64,000 nucleotides of DNA from Bacteroidota bacterium (GTDB taxonomy: Bacteria; Bacteroidota; Bacteroidia; Sphingobacteriales; Sphingobacteriaceae). The DNA lies in NCBI GenBank assembly GCA_018828585.1, contig JAHJVW010000128.1, positions 27,187 to 91,186 on the forward strand. The letters are read 5' to 3'. Position 1 is the first letter of the stretch. Every line of letters begins with the position of its first letter. A model generated the notes under the pieces. That model saw only the letters and a program-made list of their open reading frames with translations. It searched no databases and was not told the DNA's origin. Of the stretch, positions 39,294 to 47,155 are shown one piece after another. The position numbers and the translations under genes were made by a program.

Positions 39294-39434
39294 TTATTTT
39301 ATAACGGAGTAACCAGCAGGTAGTTTTTGCTGATCAAATTTTGGGCAATGACAACCCTTTTTAAAAATCCCACACGAGCTTAACGTAGCGAATAGAATAA
39401 AAATCAAATAAAATTTTAGGATGTTTTTTATCAT
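39294..39434 (-). CDS. 46-aa lipoprotein with CHC motif (not in ORF track)
   Basis: Translated by hand. The protein is MIKNILKFYLIFILFATLSS, then a lipobox Cys and GIFKKGCHCPKFDQQKL, and ends GYSVIK. The signal has two lysines, a hydrophobic core and lipobox LSSC. The mature part carries a CHC cysteine pair beside a Pro. It starts 3 nt after the VanZ stop, which supports translation as part of the gcvH-vanZ transcript. It is too short for the 60-aa ORF track. No function is known; metal or thiol chemistry is possible. Confidence 0.7.
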   Translation of the reverse strand: MIKNILKFYLIFILFATLSSCGIFKKGCHCPKFDQQKLPAGYSVIK

Positions 39435-39437
39435 TTT

Positions 39438-39836
39438 TTATTTTTTGAGAGGTTTTAAAGCTTTTCGATGAAGCAATAGGTATCCAAAAACTCCCATTCC
39501 GTAGCCCACCATATCTACAAAAAAATCCCACCAATCGCCATCTCTGTAAGTGAAGACTTTCCATTGCAAAAGTTCAATTCCTCCACCCAAAGTCACACAA
39601 ATTAGTGTGATTTTAATGATAGTTAGGATACGATAGTCATAGCTGTTTTGTTGCCTAATTTTTCCAAAAAATAATAAAACTGCTAACACAAAGAAAAAAC
39701 CAAGATGAACCACCTTGTCAAAACCCGGAAAGAAACGCGAGGCTTCGGGTAAGTCGCTTCCTGGAAGAAAGCAAAGTATCAGCACCAGAATCGACCAAAC
39801 TATTGCTGGTAACTGATACTTTAATGTTTTTAACAT
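39438..39836 (-). CDS. VanZ family membrane protein
   Basis: A 132-aa protein with four membrane helices. It has the VanZ-like pattern PGFDKVVHLGFFFVLAVLL, then GGGIELLQWKVFTYRDGDWWDFFVDMVGYGMGVFGYLLL (quoted as landmarks: GGGIELLQ, DWWDFFVDMVG). The conserved DK..H and E..Q residues suggest a shared active or binding site, but the function of VanZ-like proteins outside vancomycin clusters is unclear. It begins 4 nt after the gcvH stop, so it is co-transcribed. Confidence 0.88.
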   Translation of the reverse strand: MLKTLKYQLPAIVWSILVLILCFLPGSDLPEASRFFPGFDKVVHLGFFFVLAVLLFFGKIRQQNSYDYRILTIIKITLICVTLGGGIELLQWKVFTYRDGDWWDFFVDMVGYGMGVFGYLLLHRKALKPLKK

Positions 39837-39840
39837 ACTA

Positions 39841-40215
39841 TTATGCGCCTATTAGGCTTTTATAGTCATCAGCAGACAGTAAACCTTCCGTTCCCTCGGC
39901 CAAAGAAATCTTTACCATCCAACCTTCACCGTACGGATCGCTATTTACCAGCTCAGGGTTTGCGTCTAAATTAGCATTTACTTCTATAACCGAACCTTTA
40001 ATCGGCATAAACAAATCAGAAACTGTTTTTACCGCTTCAATGGTACCAAATACCTCGCCTTCAGCTACTTCGCTACCAACGGTATTGATATCCACATAAA
40101 CAATATCACCCAATTCGCGTTGCGCAAACTCAGTAATACCAATAACAGCATGGTCGCCTTCAACCTTGATCCACTCGTGATCTTTTGTGTACTTTAATTC
40201 TGCAGGGAAATTCAT
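39841..40215 (-). CDS. gcvH: Glycine cleavage system H protein
   Basis: A 124-aa lipoyl carrier that shuttles the aminomethyl group between GcvP and GcvT. The lipoylated lysine lies in [13 protein letters not shown]. The start [17 protein letters not shown] is canonical, as is the C-terminal [10 protein letters not shown]. gcvT and gcvP are not in the window. It is 66 nt after trpC on the same strand and directly before vanZ, so it may read through from the trp genes. Confidence 0.96.
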   Translation of the reverse strand: MNFPAELKYTKDHEWIKVEGDHAVIGITEFAQRELGDIVYVDINTVGSEVAEGEVFGTIEAVKTVSDLFMPIKGSVIEVNANLDANPELVNSDPYGEGWMVKISLAEGTEGLLSADDYKSLIGA

Positions 40216-40281
40216 GATCTTAAAATTTGAGGTAAAAATAAGAGGAAATTTTTAATCCTATGGCAAACAATGGTTTTTAAT

Positions 40282-41067
40282 TTATTTCAATGCCTTCACA
40301 AACTCAGCCATAGCCAATCCTGGATTTTCAGTCCGCATAAAGTTTTCTCCAATTAGAAAACCATTAAAACCTGCTGCTTTCAATAATTTAATAGTTTCAA
40401 TAGCACTTATGGCACTTTCAGATATTTTTAAAAATTCAGCAGGAATAGTTTCGGCTAAACTTAAGGAGGTTTCTATACTTACAGTAAAGTCTTTTAAGTT
40501 CCGGTTATTTACCCCGACCACATCCAAATAAGGATTTAAACTTCTGTCCAATTCTTCTTGGTTGTGCACTTCCAAAAGTGTACTTAAACCTAACGATTTA
40601 GCCAGTTTGGCAAATTTTAGAATTTCATCAGGAGTTAAACAAGCGGCAATTAACAAGATAATATCGGCGCCTAAAGATTTAGCTTCCACAATCTGGTATT
40701 CATCCACCATAAAATCTTTACGTAAAATGGGAATTTCATTGACTTTTCTGGCAGCAATCAAATCATCTTCATGCCCCATAAAAAAATCATGGTCGGTTAA
40801 AACTGATAAAGCCGAAGCACCCGCAGCAGCATAGCCGGTGGTAACTTCTTCTACCGAAACGCGGTCGTTAATAATACCTTTAGAAGGAGATTTTCTTTTG
40901 AACTCAGCAATTATACCAGTTTTATTAGGGTCGGTTAAAAAATCTTTTAAAGCATAAGTTGCTCTTGAAAAAGCAATAGATTTTTCTAATTCGCTTACAC
41001 TTGTTTTGGCTTTCGCCGATGCTACTTCTTCTTTTTTACGAGCTACTATTTTATCTAGAATGTTCAT
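40282..41067 (-). CDS. trpC: Indole-3-glycerol phosphate synthase
   Basis: Closes the indole ring in tryptophan synthesis. The TIM-barrel active site includes the lysine in IIAEFKRKSPSKG, Lys in ILRKDFMVDEYQI, VGVNNRNLKDFTV and ISESAISA. Length of 261 aa indicates a monofunctional enzyme. It follows trpG, separated by a 99-nt heptamer-repeat spacer. trpD, usually found here in Bacteroidota, is missing from this position. Confidence 0.95.
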   Translation of the reverse strand: MNILDKIVARKKEEVASAKAKTSVSELEKSIAFSRATYALKDFLTDPNKTGIIAEFKRKSPSKGIINDRVSVEEVTTGYAAAGASALSVLTDHDFFMGHEDDLIAARKVNEIPILRKDFMVDEYQIVEAKSLGADIILLIAACLTPDEILKFAKLAKSLGLSTLLEVHNQEELDRSLNPYLDVVGVNNRNLKDFTVSIETSLSLAETIPAEFLKISESAISAIETIKLLKAAGFNGFLIGENFMRTENPGLAMAEFVKALK

Positions 41068-41073
41068 TCTTAT

Positions 41074-41166
41074 AAGCTAAAGGCTTAAAGCGGAAAGCTG
41101 AATGCTAACCGAACGCCTAATTTATATTTATCAATTTAATTGCTTTTAGCCTTTTGCATTAGGCTT
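41074..41166. repeat. Inverted heptanucleotide repeats in the trpG-trpC spacer
   Basis: Left arm 7-mers from 41074: AAGCTAA, AGGCTTA, AAGCGGA, AAGCTGA, ATGCTAA. The right arm, read on the complementary strand, gives AAGCTAA, AAGCCTA, ATGCAAA, AGGCTAA, AAGCAAT. The two arms can pair across an AT-rich centre. The right arm runs into the trpG stop codon. Confidence 0.8.
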
Positions 41167-41733
41167 TTAGCTTTCCAACCAATTCTTCATCATTTCTTTT
41201 CCAAAATCTGTTAATATAGATTCCGGGTGAAATTGAACCCCCCTAACGTCTAAAGATTTATGTCGCAGCGCCATCATTACACCATGTTCATCTTCCGCAG
41301 TGATTAATAGTTCAGCGGGTAAATTTTCTGATTTCACGGCCCATGAGTGATACCTACCCACCTTAAACTCATTTGGTAAACCCTTAAAAAGTATTTCGGA
41401 TGGGTCTTTGATTTGAATATTGGTTGCCGTACCATGTACCGGTTTAGCTAAGTTGTATAATTCCCCACCAAAAACCTCGGCAATAGCCTGCTGACCCAAA
41501 CATACACCCAAAATACTTTTTTTATCTGCATAAGTTTTAATAACATCTAGTAAAAGACCTGCTTCTGATGGAATCCCTGGTCCAGGAGAAAGTAAAATTT
41601 TATCAAATGCAGCCACATCTTCCAGCTTAAATTTGTCGTTTCTCCAAACCTCAGCATCATGATCTAATTCATTTAACAAATGCACCAAATTGTAGGTAAA
41701 AGAATCGTAATTGTCTATAACGAGTATGTTCAT
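41167..41733 (-). CDS. trpG: Anthranilate synthase component II (glutamine amidotransferase)
   Basis: Supplies ammonia from glutamine to TrpE. The class I GATase triad is visible: Cys in ILGVCLGQQAIAEVFGG, and His and Glu in VQFHPESILTDFG. The N-terminus ILVIDNYDSFTYNLVHLL (quoted as NYDSFTYNLV) is canonical. Its place directly after trpE favours anthranilate over aminodeoxychorismate synthesis, though such subunits are often shared. Length of 188 aa is normal. Confidence 0.94.
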   Translation of the reverse strand: MNILVIDNYDSFTYNLVHLLNELDHDAEVWRNDKFKLEDVAAFDKILLSPGPGIPSEAGLLLDVIKTYADKKSILGVCLGQQAIAEVFGGELYNLAKPVHGTATNIQIKDPSEILFKGLPNEFKVGRYHSWAVKSENLPAELLITAEDEHGVMMALRHKSLDVRGVQFHPESILTDFGKEMMKNWLES

Positions 41734-41740
41734 TTTTTTT

Positions 41741-41804
41741 AAAGTTGAAGGTTGAAAGTTGAGGGTTCAAAGTTCTTTAAACTTTAAATCTTTCACTTTA
41801 AACG
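41741..41804. repeat. Heptanucleotide repeats with hairpin in the trpE-trpG spacer
   Basis: 7-mers from 41741: AAAGTTG, AAGGTTG, AAAGTTG, AGGGTTC, AAAGTTC. These switch to the complementary set TTTAAAC, TTTAAAT, CTTTCAC, TTTAAAC. The inversion point AAAGTTC/TTTAAACTTT can fold into a hairpin. The array fills the spacer almost exactly from gene to gene. Confidence 0.8.
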
Positions 41805-41808
41805 TATA

Positions 41809-43215
41809 TCATATTTCTTGAGCTTGTTTAATCGCATTTCTTAATGCAGCAATTTTGTTATTTACTTCATTTAATTCTGATTCTGGATTAGAATCAGCTA
41901 CAATTCCAGCACCAGCTTGATAGTGTAATTTGTTGTTTTTACTCAAGAACGAGCGAATCATGATGGCATGATTAAAATCTCCGTTGAAACCCATAAAACC
42001 AATGGCCCCACTATAAAAACTGCGTTTTCCTTTTTCATAGGCGTCAATCAATTCCATTGCTCGGTATTTTGGAGCGCCGCTTAAAGTGCCGGCAGGGAAA
42101 GTATCGGCTACAATTTTAAATGGATTAACACCTTCTTTTAAGGTACCGCTCACTTTAGAAACCAAGTGAATTAAATGCGAGTAAAATTGAACTTCTTTGT
42201 AAGCTTTCACTTCCACATTCTCGCAATGGCGACTCAAATCATTTCTGGCTAAATCAACCAACATCACATGCTCAGCAGATTCTTTTGGGTCATTTTCTAA
42301 TTTTTCGGCGATGATTTTATCTTGTGCATCGTTACCCGATCTTTTAAAAGTTCCTGCGATTGGATAGATGGTAGCGACTCTATTTTTTATTGTTAGTTGG
42401 GCTTCGGGCGAAGATCCAAAAATCTTAAAACTTCCATAATCAAAATAAAAGAGATAGGGCGATGGGTTGATGGAACGCAAAGCTCTATAAACGTTAAACT
42501 CATCCCCTAAAAACGAAGTTTGAAAAGCTCTTGATGGCACAATCTGAAAAACATCACCTCGGAAAATATGGGTTTTCATTTTCTCTACTAGCGCCTTAAA
42601 CTCCTCATCCGTTAGATTAGAACGCTCCTCTCCTTTGGTTTCAAAATGATATTCAGGAAAGTTCTTGTTCTGAATGAGGTATTCAATTTTTTCTAAGCCG
42701 TTGAGTTCTTTTTCAAACTCACTTTCATTTTTTACGATATAGAGTTCATTTTTGAAGTGATCAATGGCGATGATATATCTGTAAATATGATATTGAAAAG
42801 TAGGAATCTCTCTTTCGTTAAACGTTTCTTTTTTGAGTTTGATATCTTCAAAATACTCAACAGCTTCATGGGTGAAATAACCAAATAAACCATCAGTAAT
42901 AAACTTTAAACGGGTATCGGCATTACTTTCGAAATTTTTTCTAAAAGCGTAAACCTCATCTGTTAAGTTAAAATCTTTTAATGTTTCAGAACTTCCATCT
43001 GGATAGTTTTTTTTCAACTCAGCATTCTGGATTAAAATTCCCGCAATTGGGTCGCAGCAAACATAACTCATGCTATTTTCGCGGCTATGGTAATCAGAGC
43101 TTTCTAGCAACAAGCTATTTGGAAACACATCGCGTAAGCGTAAATAAATACTTACTGGTGTTGTAGTATCTGCTAAAAGCTTTTTAAAACTAACGTTGAT
43201 TTTAAATTTCTTCAT
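41809..43215 (-). CDS. trpE: Anthranilate synthase component I
   Basis: Converts chorismate to anthranilate with TrpG. The N-terminal LLLESSD matches the LLES motif that forms the tryptophan feedback site in TrpE. The catalytic core shows VPSRAFQT, FGSSPEAQL, YPIAGTFKRSGN, HVMLVDLARNDLSRH and PAGTLSGAPKYRAMELI. Length of 468 aa is normal. Its leader carries a Trp-codon peptide and a terminator, so the operon looks controlled both by attenuation and by allostery. Confidence 0.96.
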   Translation of the reverse strand: MKKFKINVSFKKLLADTTTPVSIYLRLRDVFPNSLLLESSDYHSRENSMSYVCCDPIAGILIQNAELKKNYPDGSSETLKDFNLTDEVYAFRKNFESNADTRLKFITDGLFGYFTHEAVEYFEDIKLKKETFNEREIPTFQYHIYRYIIAIDHFKNELYIVKNESEFEKELNGLEKIEYLIQNKNFPEYHFETKGEERSNLTDEEFKALVEKMKTHIFRGDVFQIVPSRAFQTSFLGDEFNVYRALRSINPSPYLFYFDYGSFKIFGSSPEAQLTIKNRVATIYPIAGTFKRSGNDAQDKIIAEKLENDPKESAEHVMLVDLARNDLSRHCENVEVKAYKEVQFYSHLIHLVSKVSGTLKEGVNPFKIVADTFPAGTLSGAPKYRAMELIDAYEKGKRSFYSGAIGFMGFNGDFNHAIMIRSFLSKNNKLHYQAGAGIVADSNPESELNEVNNKIAALRNAIKQAQEI

Positions 43216-43243
43216 TTTTATTATTTTGAGGCAAATTTAATCC

Positions 43244-43276
43244 AAAAAAAAAAACCCGACGGTTTAGCGTCGGGTT
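43244..43276 (-). terminator. Attenuator terminator in the trp leader
   Basis: Read on the minus strand, a 9-bp perfect stem AACCCGACG / CGTCGGGTT with loop CTAAAC is followed by about eleven U's. It lies between the leader peptide and the trpE start, so it can terminate transcription before trpE when Trp is plentiful. Confidence 0.88.
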
Positions 43277-43307
43277 ATATTTGTTTAGGTTTGGGTTTGA
43301 ATTCTTT

Positions 43308-43388
43308 TTAAAACGATACAAATAAGTTTTCCGATGCTGCTTTTAACGAGCGCCACCAACTATTGTTTGTATATCTATTTTTATTCAT
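43308..43388 (-). CDS. trpL: trp leader peptide with tandem Trp codons
   Basis: Translated by hand: 26 aa, MNKNRYTNNSWWRSLKAASE followed by NLFVSF and a TAA stop. Two adjacent Trp codons (TGG TGG) at positions 11-12 are the sensor; ribosomes stall there when charged tRNA-Trp is scarce. The stop lies about 32 nt before the terminator stem. The arrangement agrees with the published Bacteroid-trp RNA motif, a trp-upstream element in Bacteroidota with consecutive Trp codons. The antiterminator pairing was not resolved by eye. Confidence 0.85.
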   Translation of the reverse strand: MNKNRYTNNSWWRSLKAASENLFVSF

Positions 43389-43394
43389 TGCGAT

Positions 43395-43403
43395 GCAAAA
43401 ATA
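43395..43403 (-). promoter_or_regulatory. Putative -7 promoter box of the trp operon
   Basis: On the minus strand TATTTTTGC matches TAnnTTTGC, ending 6 nt before the leader-peptide ATG. The transcript would start almost at that ATG. No clear -33 element is seen. Confidence 0.5.
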
Positions 43404-43459
43404 TAAAGAAAAATGACTTTTGGAATTTTTTTGATAAAAATATCTACGCAAACGTTTTG

Positions 43460-43888
43460 TTACATCGTCCACTGGCTTCTACCTTTCATGGTAAAAATGG
43501 CCAGCAAAACAATCACGATAGCCAACGTATAAAAGATATAAATTGCCCTATGTTTTGCCTTATCCTCTTTTGCTCGCTTTGATTTAGAATATCCGATCGT
43601 GATTAAGGCAATAGCCAAAATCATCATCGTGATGTGTTCCACATTCCAATACCTAAAAATTGGATCACTCATTTTAGAGAAATCAACATTAGGACTAATA
43701 AAATAAAGTATTAAACCAATTACCAATTGCAAATGCGCTGAAATTAAAGCAAATAAGTTTATTTTTTTGTTTGTTGGCGTGTAAGGTTTGTTACCAGCAG
43801 TAATTGCTTGAATAATGGCTAGTAAAACCAATACTAAAACCACATACCTTAAAGCGGAGTGAAGGTGTAATAATCCTGTATACATCAT
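43460..43888 (-). CDS. Four-helix membrane protein, cytochrome-b-like, heme binding uncertain
   Basis: About 142 aa, with start at one of two adjacent ATGs (43888 or 43885). The ORF track's longer start reads through a hairpin and is rejected. Four hydrophobic helices each carry or abut a histidine: TGLLHLHSALRY, LISAHLQLVIG, VEHITMMILAIAL and KAKHRAIYIFY. Paired His in membrane helices suggest b-type heme, and homologues are often labelled cytochrome B, but no defined motif proves it. It is divergent from the amidohydrolase operon and preceded by a terminator-like hairpin. Confidence 0.65.
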   Translation of the reverse strand: MMYTGLLHLHSALRYVVLVLVLLAIIQAITAGNKPYTPTNKKINLFALISAHLQLVIGLILYFISPNVDFSKMSDPIFRYWNVEHITMMILAIALITIGYSKSKRAKEDKAKHRAIYIFYTLAIVIVLLAIFTMKGRSQWTM

Positions 43889-43912
43889 GTTTTTTTTAAG
43901 CAAATATAAGAT

Positions 43913-43947
43913 AAAAAAAGGCAGAGTTTGAATTTTCAAACTCTGCC
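43913..43947 (-). terminator. Terminator-like hairpin in the 5' leader of the cytochrome-b-like gene
   Basis: A perfect 13-bp stem GGCAGAGTTTGAA / TTCAAACTCTGCC, with only two bases at the centre, is followed on the minus strand by seven U's. It sits 25 nt upstream of the gene start, with no minus-strand gene further upstream to terminate. It may be an attenuator or end a small RNA. Confidence 0.7.
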
Positions 43948-44118
43948 AAATCATTACAAACCTCTAAACTAGAATTTTGATTATTAAAACTTAACTAACT
44001 TGTAATAACTAACGAGGATTCTTTCAATTAAGATTTTTAAACTCAAACAAAAAAATTACAGTCTCAATTGAAAAAAGTTTTAAAATCTGATTAAATTTAA
44101 AATCTAAACTCTTTTTAC

Positions 44119-47100
44119 ATGAAAAAAACGCTCCTCTTAATTTTTACATTGTTTACGTTTTTTATAGCTAATGCTCAGGAAACGTACCCAGTGAACGGCT
44201 CATTCGATATTCGTTCAGGGCAATTTGCATTTACTAACGCTAACATTGTTGTTAGCGCCAATCAAATGATCAAAGCCGGCACATTGATTATTAAGGATAA
44301 AAAAATCGAAAGCGTTGGGACAGGCATTGCTATTCCGAAAGGATATGTAGTGATTGATTTAAAAGGAAAATATATTTATCCTTCCTTAATTGATGCTTTC
44401 TCTAGTTATGGTTTGCCAGATGCGCCTCGACAAAGTTTTAGTTTTAGGGGTAGCCAACCGGTATTTACCAGCACTAAAGATGGGGCTTATGCTTGGAACG
44501 AGGCCATTAGGCCCGAAATGAAGGTGAATACTATTTTTAATATTGATGCTAAAAAATCAGAAGAACTGAAGAAAAATGGTTTTGGAACAGTAAACAGCAT
44601 TATTAAAGATGGTATTGCTCGCGGAACTTCCTCGGCGGTAACTTTAGGCACCGAAAGCGCTAACGAAGTGATGATAAACCCATCTACCGCAGCAAATTAT
44701 TCTTTCAATAAGGGTACTGCAAAAACAGATTATCCACAATCTTTAATGGGTGCTATCGCTCTGTTGCGACAAACCTATTTGGATGCTTCATGGTATAAAA
44801 ATCAGAATAAAGAATATAATATTTCTTTAGATGAATTTAACAAACAACAAAGTTTACCTCAGATTTTCGAGGTGAGCAATTGGGAAGATGTTTTAAGAGC
44901 AGATAAAGTGGGGGATGAATTTGGAAAACAATATATTTTCAAATCTGGTGGTGATGAATACCAAAGAATAGCTGCAATGAAAGGTACTGGAGGTAAATTT
45001 ATAATCCCATTAAATTTTCCGAAAGCGTATGATGTGGAAGATCCAGCGGATGCTAAAAGCGTGACTTATGCACAAATGAAAAACTGGGAATTGGCACCTA
45101 CAAATCCTGCAGCATTAGAAAAAGCTGGAATTGAATTCGCTATTACTACAGCAGATTTAGAAAGCAGTAAAGATTTCTGGACCAACCTAAGAACCGCAAT
45201 TGATAATGGATTAAGCGAGCAACAAGCACTAAAATCTTTAACTGAGATACCTGCAAAAATGTTGGGTATTGATGCTGAAGTTGGAACATTAAGCAAAGGA
45301 AAAGACGCAAACTTCTTAATCACTTCAGATTCATTATTCAAAAAAGGAAATATCATTTTCGAAAACTGGGTGCAAGGAAGCAGATTTATTGTTTCTCAAA
45401 TGAATGTGAAAGATTTGAGAGGAGATTATAGTTTGATCATCGCAGGAGTTGGAAATTTAACCATGAAAGTGGGCGGTTCGGTTGGCGCTTACGACTTGAA
45501 TTTAGAAAGAACAGGAACCGATAGCGTTAAAGTAAAAGGAACTTTAAGCAGAAACGGTGACCTTGTGAGTATGTTCTTCGATTTGAAGAAAAATCCTAAA
45601 GGAGACATCAGATTAACCGGTTACCTAGATAAATCAGAGCCAATTACATTTAAAGGTGAGGCTGCTTTAGCCGATGGATCTAATACAAATTGGTCGGCGA
45701 GTTTAGTCGCCCCCTTTAAAGAGAAAGCTAAAAAGGAAGAGCCAAAAGCTAAAATTGTGTTAGGTAGCGTGATTTATCCTTTTGTAGCTTATGGATATAC
45801 CGAAGCCCCAAAACAAGAAACTGTTTTATTTAAAAACGCCACCGTTTGGACTAATGAAAAAGACGGAATTCTTCAAAACACAGATGTGTTGATTGAAAAT
45901 GGTAAAATTAAAGCAATCGGAAAGAATTTAGCTGCCGGAAGTGCGAAAGTAATTGATGCAACAGGTAAACATTTAACGCCTGGAATTATTGATGAGCACT
46001 CGCACATTGCAATCAGTCGTGGTGTAAACGAAGGAACGCAAGCAGTTACTGCGGAAGTAAGAATTGGAGATGTGGTTGATGGAGAAGACATCAACATTTA
46101 TCGTCAATTAGCTGGTGGTGTCACCACTTCACATTTATTACATGGATCAGCAAATCCAATTGGAGGCCAAACACAACTGGTAAAATTACGCTGGGGCCAA
46201 ACACCCGAACAAATGAAGTTTGCAGGTTGGGAAGGTTTCATCAAATTTGCCTTGGGGGAAAACGTAAAGCAAAGTAATTGGGGCGATTTCAATACCATCC
46301 GTTTCCCTCAAACTCGTATGGGTGTTGAGCAGGTTTATGTGGATGCTTTCACAAGAGCAAAAGAATATAAAGCACAATGGGAGACCTATAATTCGGCAAA
46401 AAACAAATCAGGTTTAACCGCCCCAAGAAAAGATTTAGAATTAGATGCTTTGGTAGAGATTTTAAATGATACTCGCCACATCACTTGTCACTCATATGTG
46501 CAATCAGAAATAAACATGTTGATTCATGTTGCAGATAGTATGGGTTTCAAAATCAACACCTTCACGCATATTTTAGAGGGTTATAAAGTTGCTGATAAAA
46601 TGGTAGCAAGAGGAATTGCCGGTTCAACCTTTGCTGATTGGTGGGCTTACAAGATGGAAGTTTGGGATGCTATCCCGTACAACGGAAAAATTATGCATGA
46701 TGCTGGTGTTTTAGTGGCTTTCAATTCGGATGATGCTGAAATGGCTAGAAGATTAAACCAAGAAGCAGGGAAAGCAGTGAAATATGGCAATGTGAGTAAA
46801 GAAGAAGCTTTTAAATTCGTTACCTTAAATCCCGCAAAAATGCTTCATATTGATAATAAAGTGGGTAGTCTCAAAGTGGGTAAGGATGCAGATTTAGTGT
46901 TGTGGTCTGACGAACCTCTTTCTGTTTATGCAAGAGCAGAAGAAACGTACGTAGACGGTATTAAATATTGGGATATTGATAAGGATGCAGATCAACAAAA
47001 AACGATAAAATCTGAAGAAGCTCGTTTAATCCAAAAAATGTTGGATTCTAAAAACGGAGGTTCAAAAACGCAACGTCCATCTTTTACTAAACCAAGTTTA

Positions 47101-47148
47101 AACACTTGCGATACAATTGAAGAGAATTATCAAACCCAAACAAACTAA
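44119..47148 (+). CDS. Secreted tandem amidohydrolase, first domain degenerate
   Basis: A 1009-aa exported protein with signal MKKTLLLIFTLFTFFIANA. It has two metal-dependent amidohydrolase-like units. The first (about 30-440) has lost the HxH motif: YPSLIDAFSSYG stands where P-G-x-I-D-x-H-x-H is expected. A beta-rich linker follows (450-550). The second unit (about 570-970) is intact: LTPGIIDEHSHIA, GVTTSHLLHGSANPIGG, CHSYVQ, FTHILEGYKVADK and VAFNSDDAEMARRLN supply the usual metal and catalytic residues. It is probably a periplasmic peptidase or imidazolonepropionase-like hydrolase; the substrate is unknown. It is coupled to the next gene. Confidence 0.88.
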   Translation: MKKTLLLIFTLFTFFIANAQETYPVNGSFDIRSGQFAFTNANIVVSANQMIKAGTLIIKDKKIESVGTGIAIPKGYVVIDLKGKYIYPSLIDAFSSYGLPDAPRQSFSFRGSQPVFTSTKDGAYAWNEAIRPEMKVNTIFNIDAKKSEELKKNGFGTVNSIIKDGIARGTSSAVTLGTESANEVMINPSTAANYSFNKGTAKTDYPQSLMGAIALLRQTYLDASWYKNQNKEYNISLDEFNKQQSLPQIFEVSNWEDVLRADKVGDEFGKQYIFKSGGDEYQRIAAMKGTGGKFIIPLNFPKAYDVEDPADAKSVTYAQMKNWELAPTNPAALEKAGIEFAITTADLESSKDFWTNLRTAIDNGLSEQQALKSLTEIPAKMLGIDAEVGTLSKGKDANFLITSDSLFKKGNIIFENWVQGSRFIVSQMNVKDLRGDYSLIIAGVGNLTMKVGGSVGAYDLNLERTGTDSVKVKGTLSRNGDLVSMFFDLKKNPKGDIRLTGYLDKSEPITFKGEAALADGSNTNWSASLVAPFKEKAKKEEPKAKIVLGSVIYPFVAYGYTEAPKQETVLFKNATVWTNEKDGILQNTDVLIENGKIKAIGKNLAAGSAKVIDATGKHLTPGIIDEHSHIAISRGVNEGTQAVTAEVRIGDVVDGEDINIYRQLAGGVTTSHLLHGSANPIGGQTQLVKLRWGQTPEQMKFAGWEGFIKFALGENVKQSNWGDFNTIRFPQTRMGVEQVYVDAFTRAKEYKAQWETYNSAKNKSGLTAPRKDLELDALVEILNDTRHITCHSYVQSEINMLIHVADSMGFKINTFTHILEGYKVADKMVARGIAGSTFADWWAYKMEVWDAIPYNGKIMHDAGVLVAFNSDDAEMARRLNQEAGKAVKYGNVSKEEAFKFVTLNPAKMLHIDNKVGSLKVGKDADLVLWSDEPLSVYARAEETYVDGIKYWDIDKDADQQKTIKSEEARLIQKMLDSKNGGSKTQRPSFTKPSLNTCDTIEENYQTQTN

Positions 47149-47155
47149 AAACGAC

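Noticed and set aside
43334-43582. 82-aa plus-strand ORF over the trp leader
   Set aside because: It is antisense to the trp leader peptide and to the membrane-protein gene, which have stronger support.
43889-43954. N-terminal extension of the four-helix membrane protein in the ORF track
   Set aside because: The added 22 codons are the terminator-like hairpin and its U-tract; the two adjacent ATGs at 43885-43888 are better starts.
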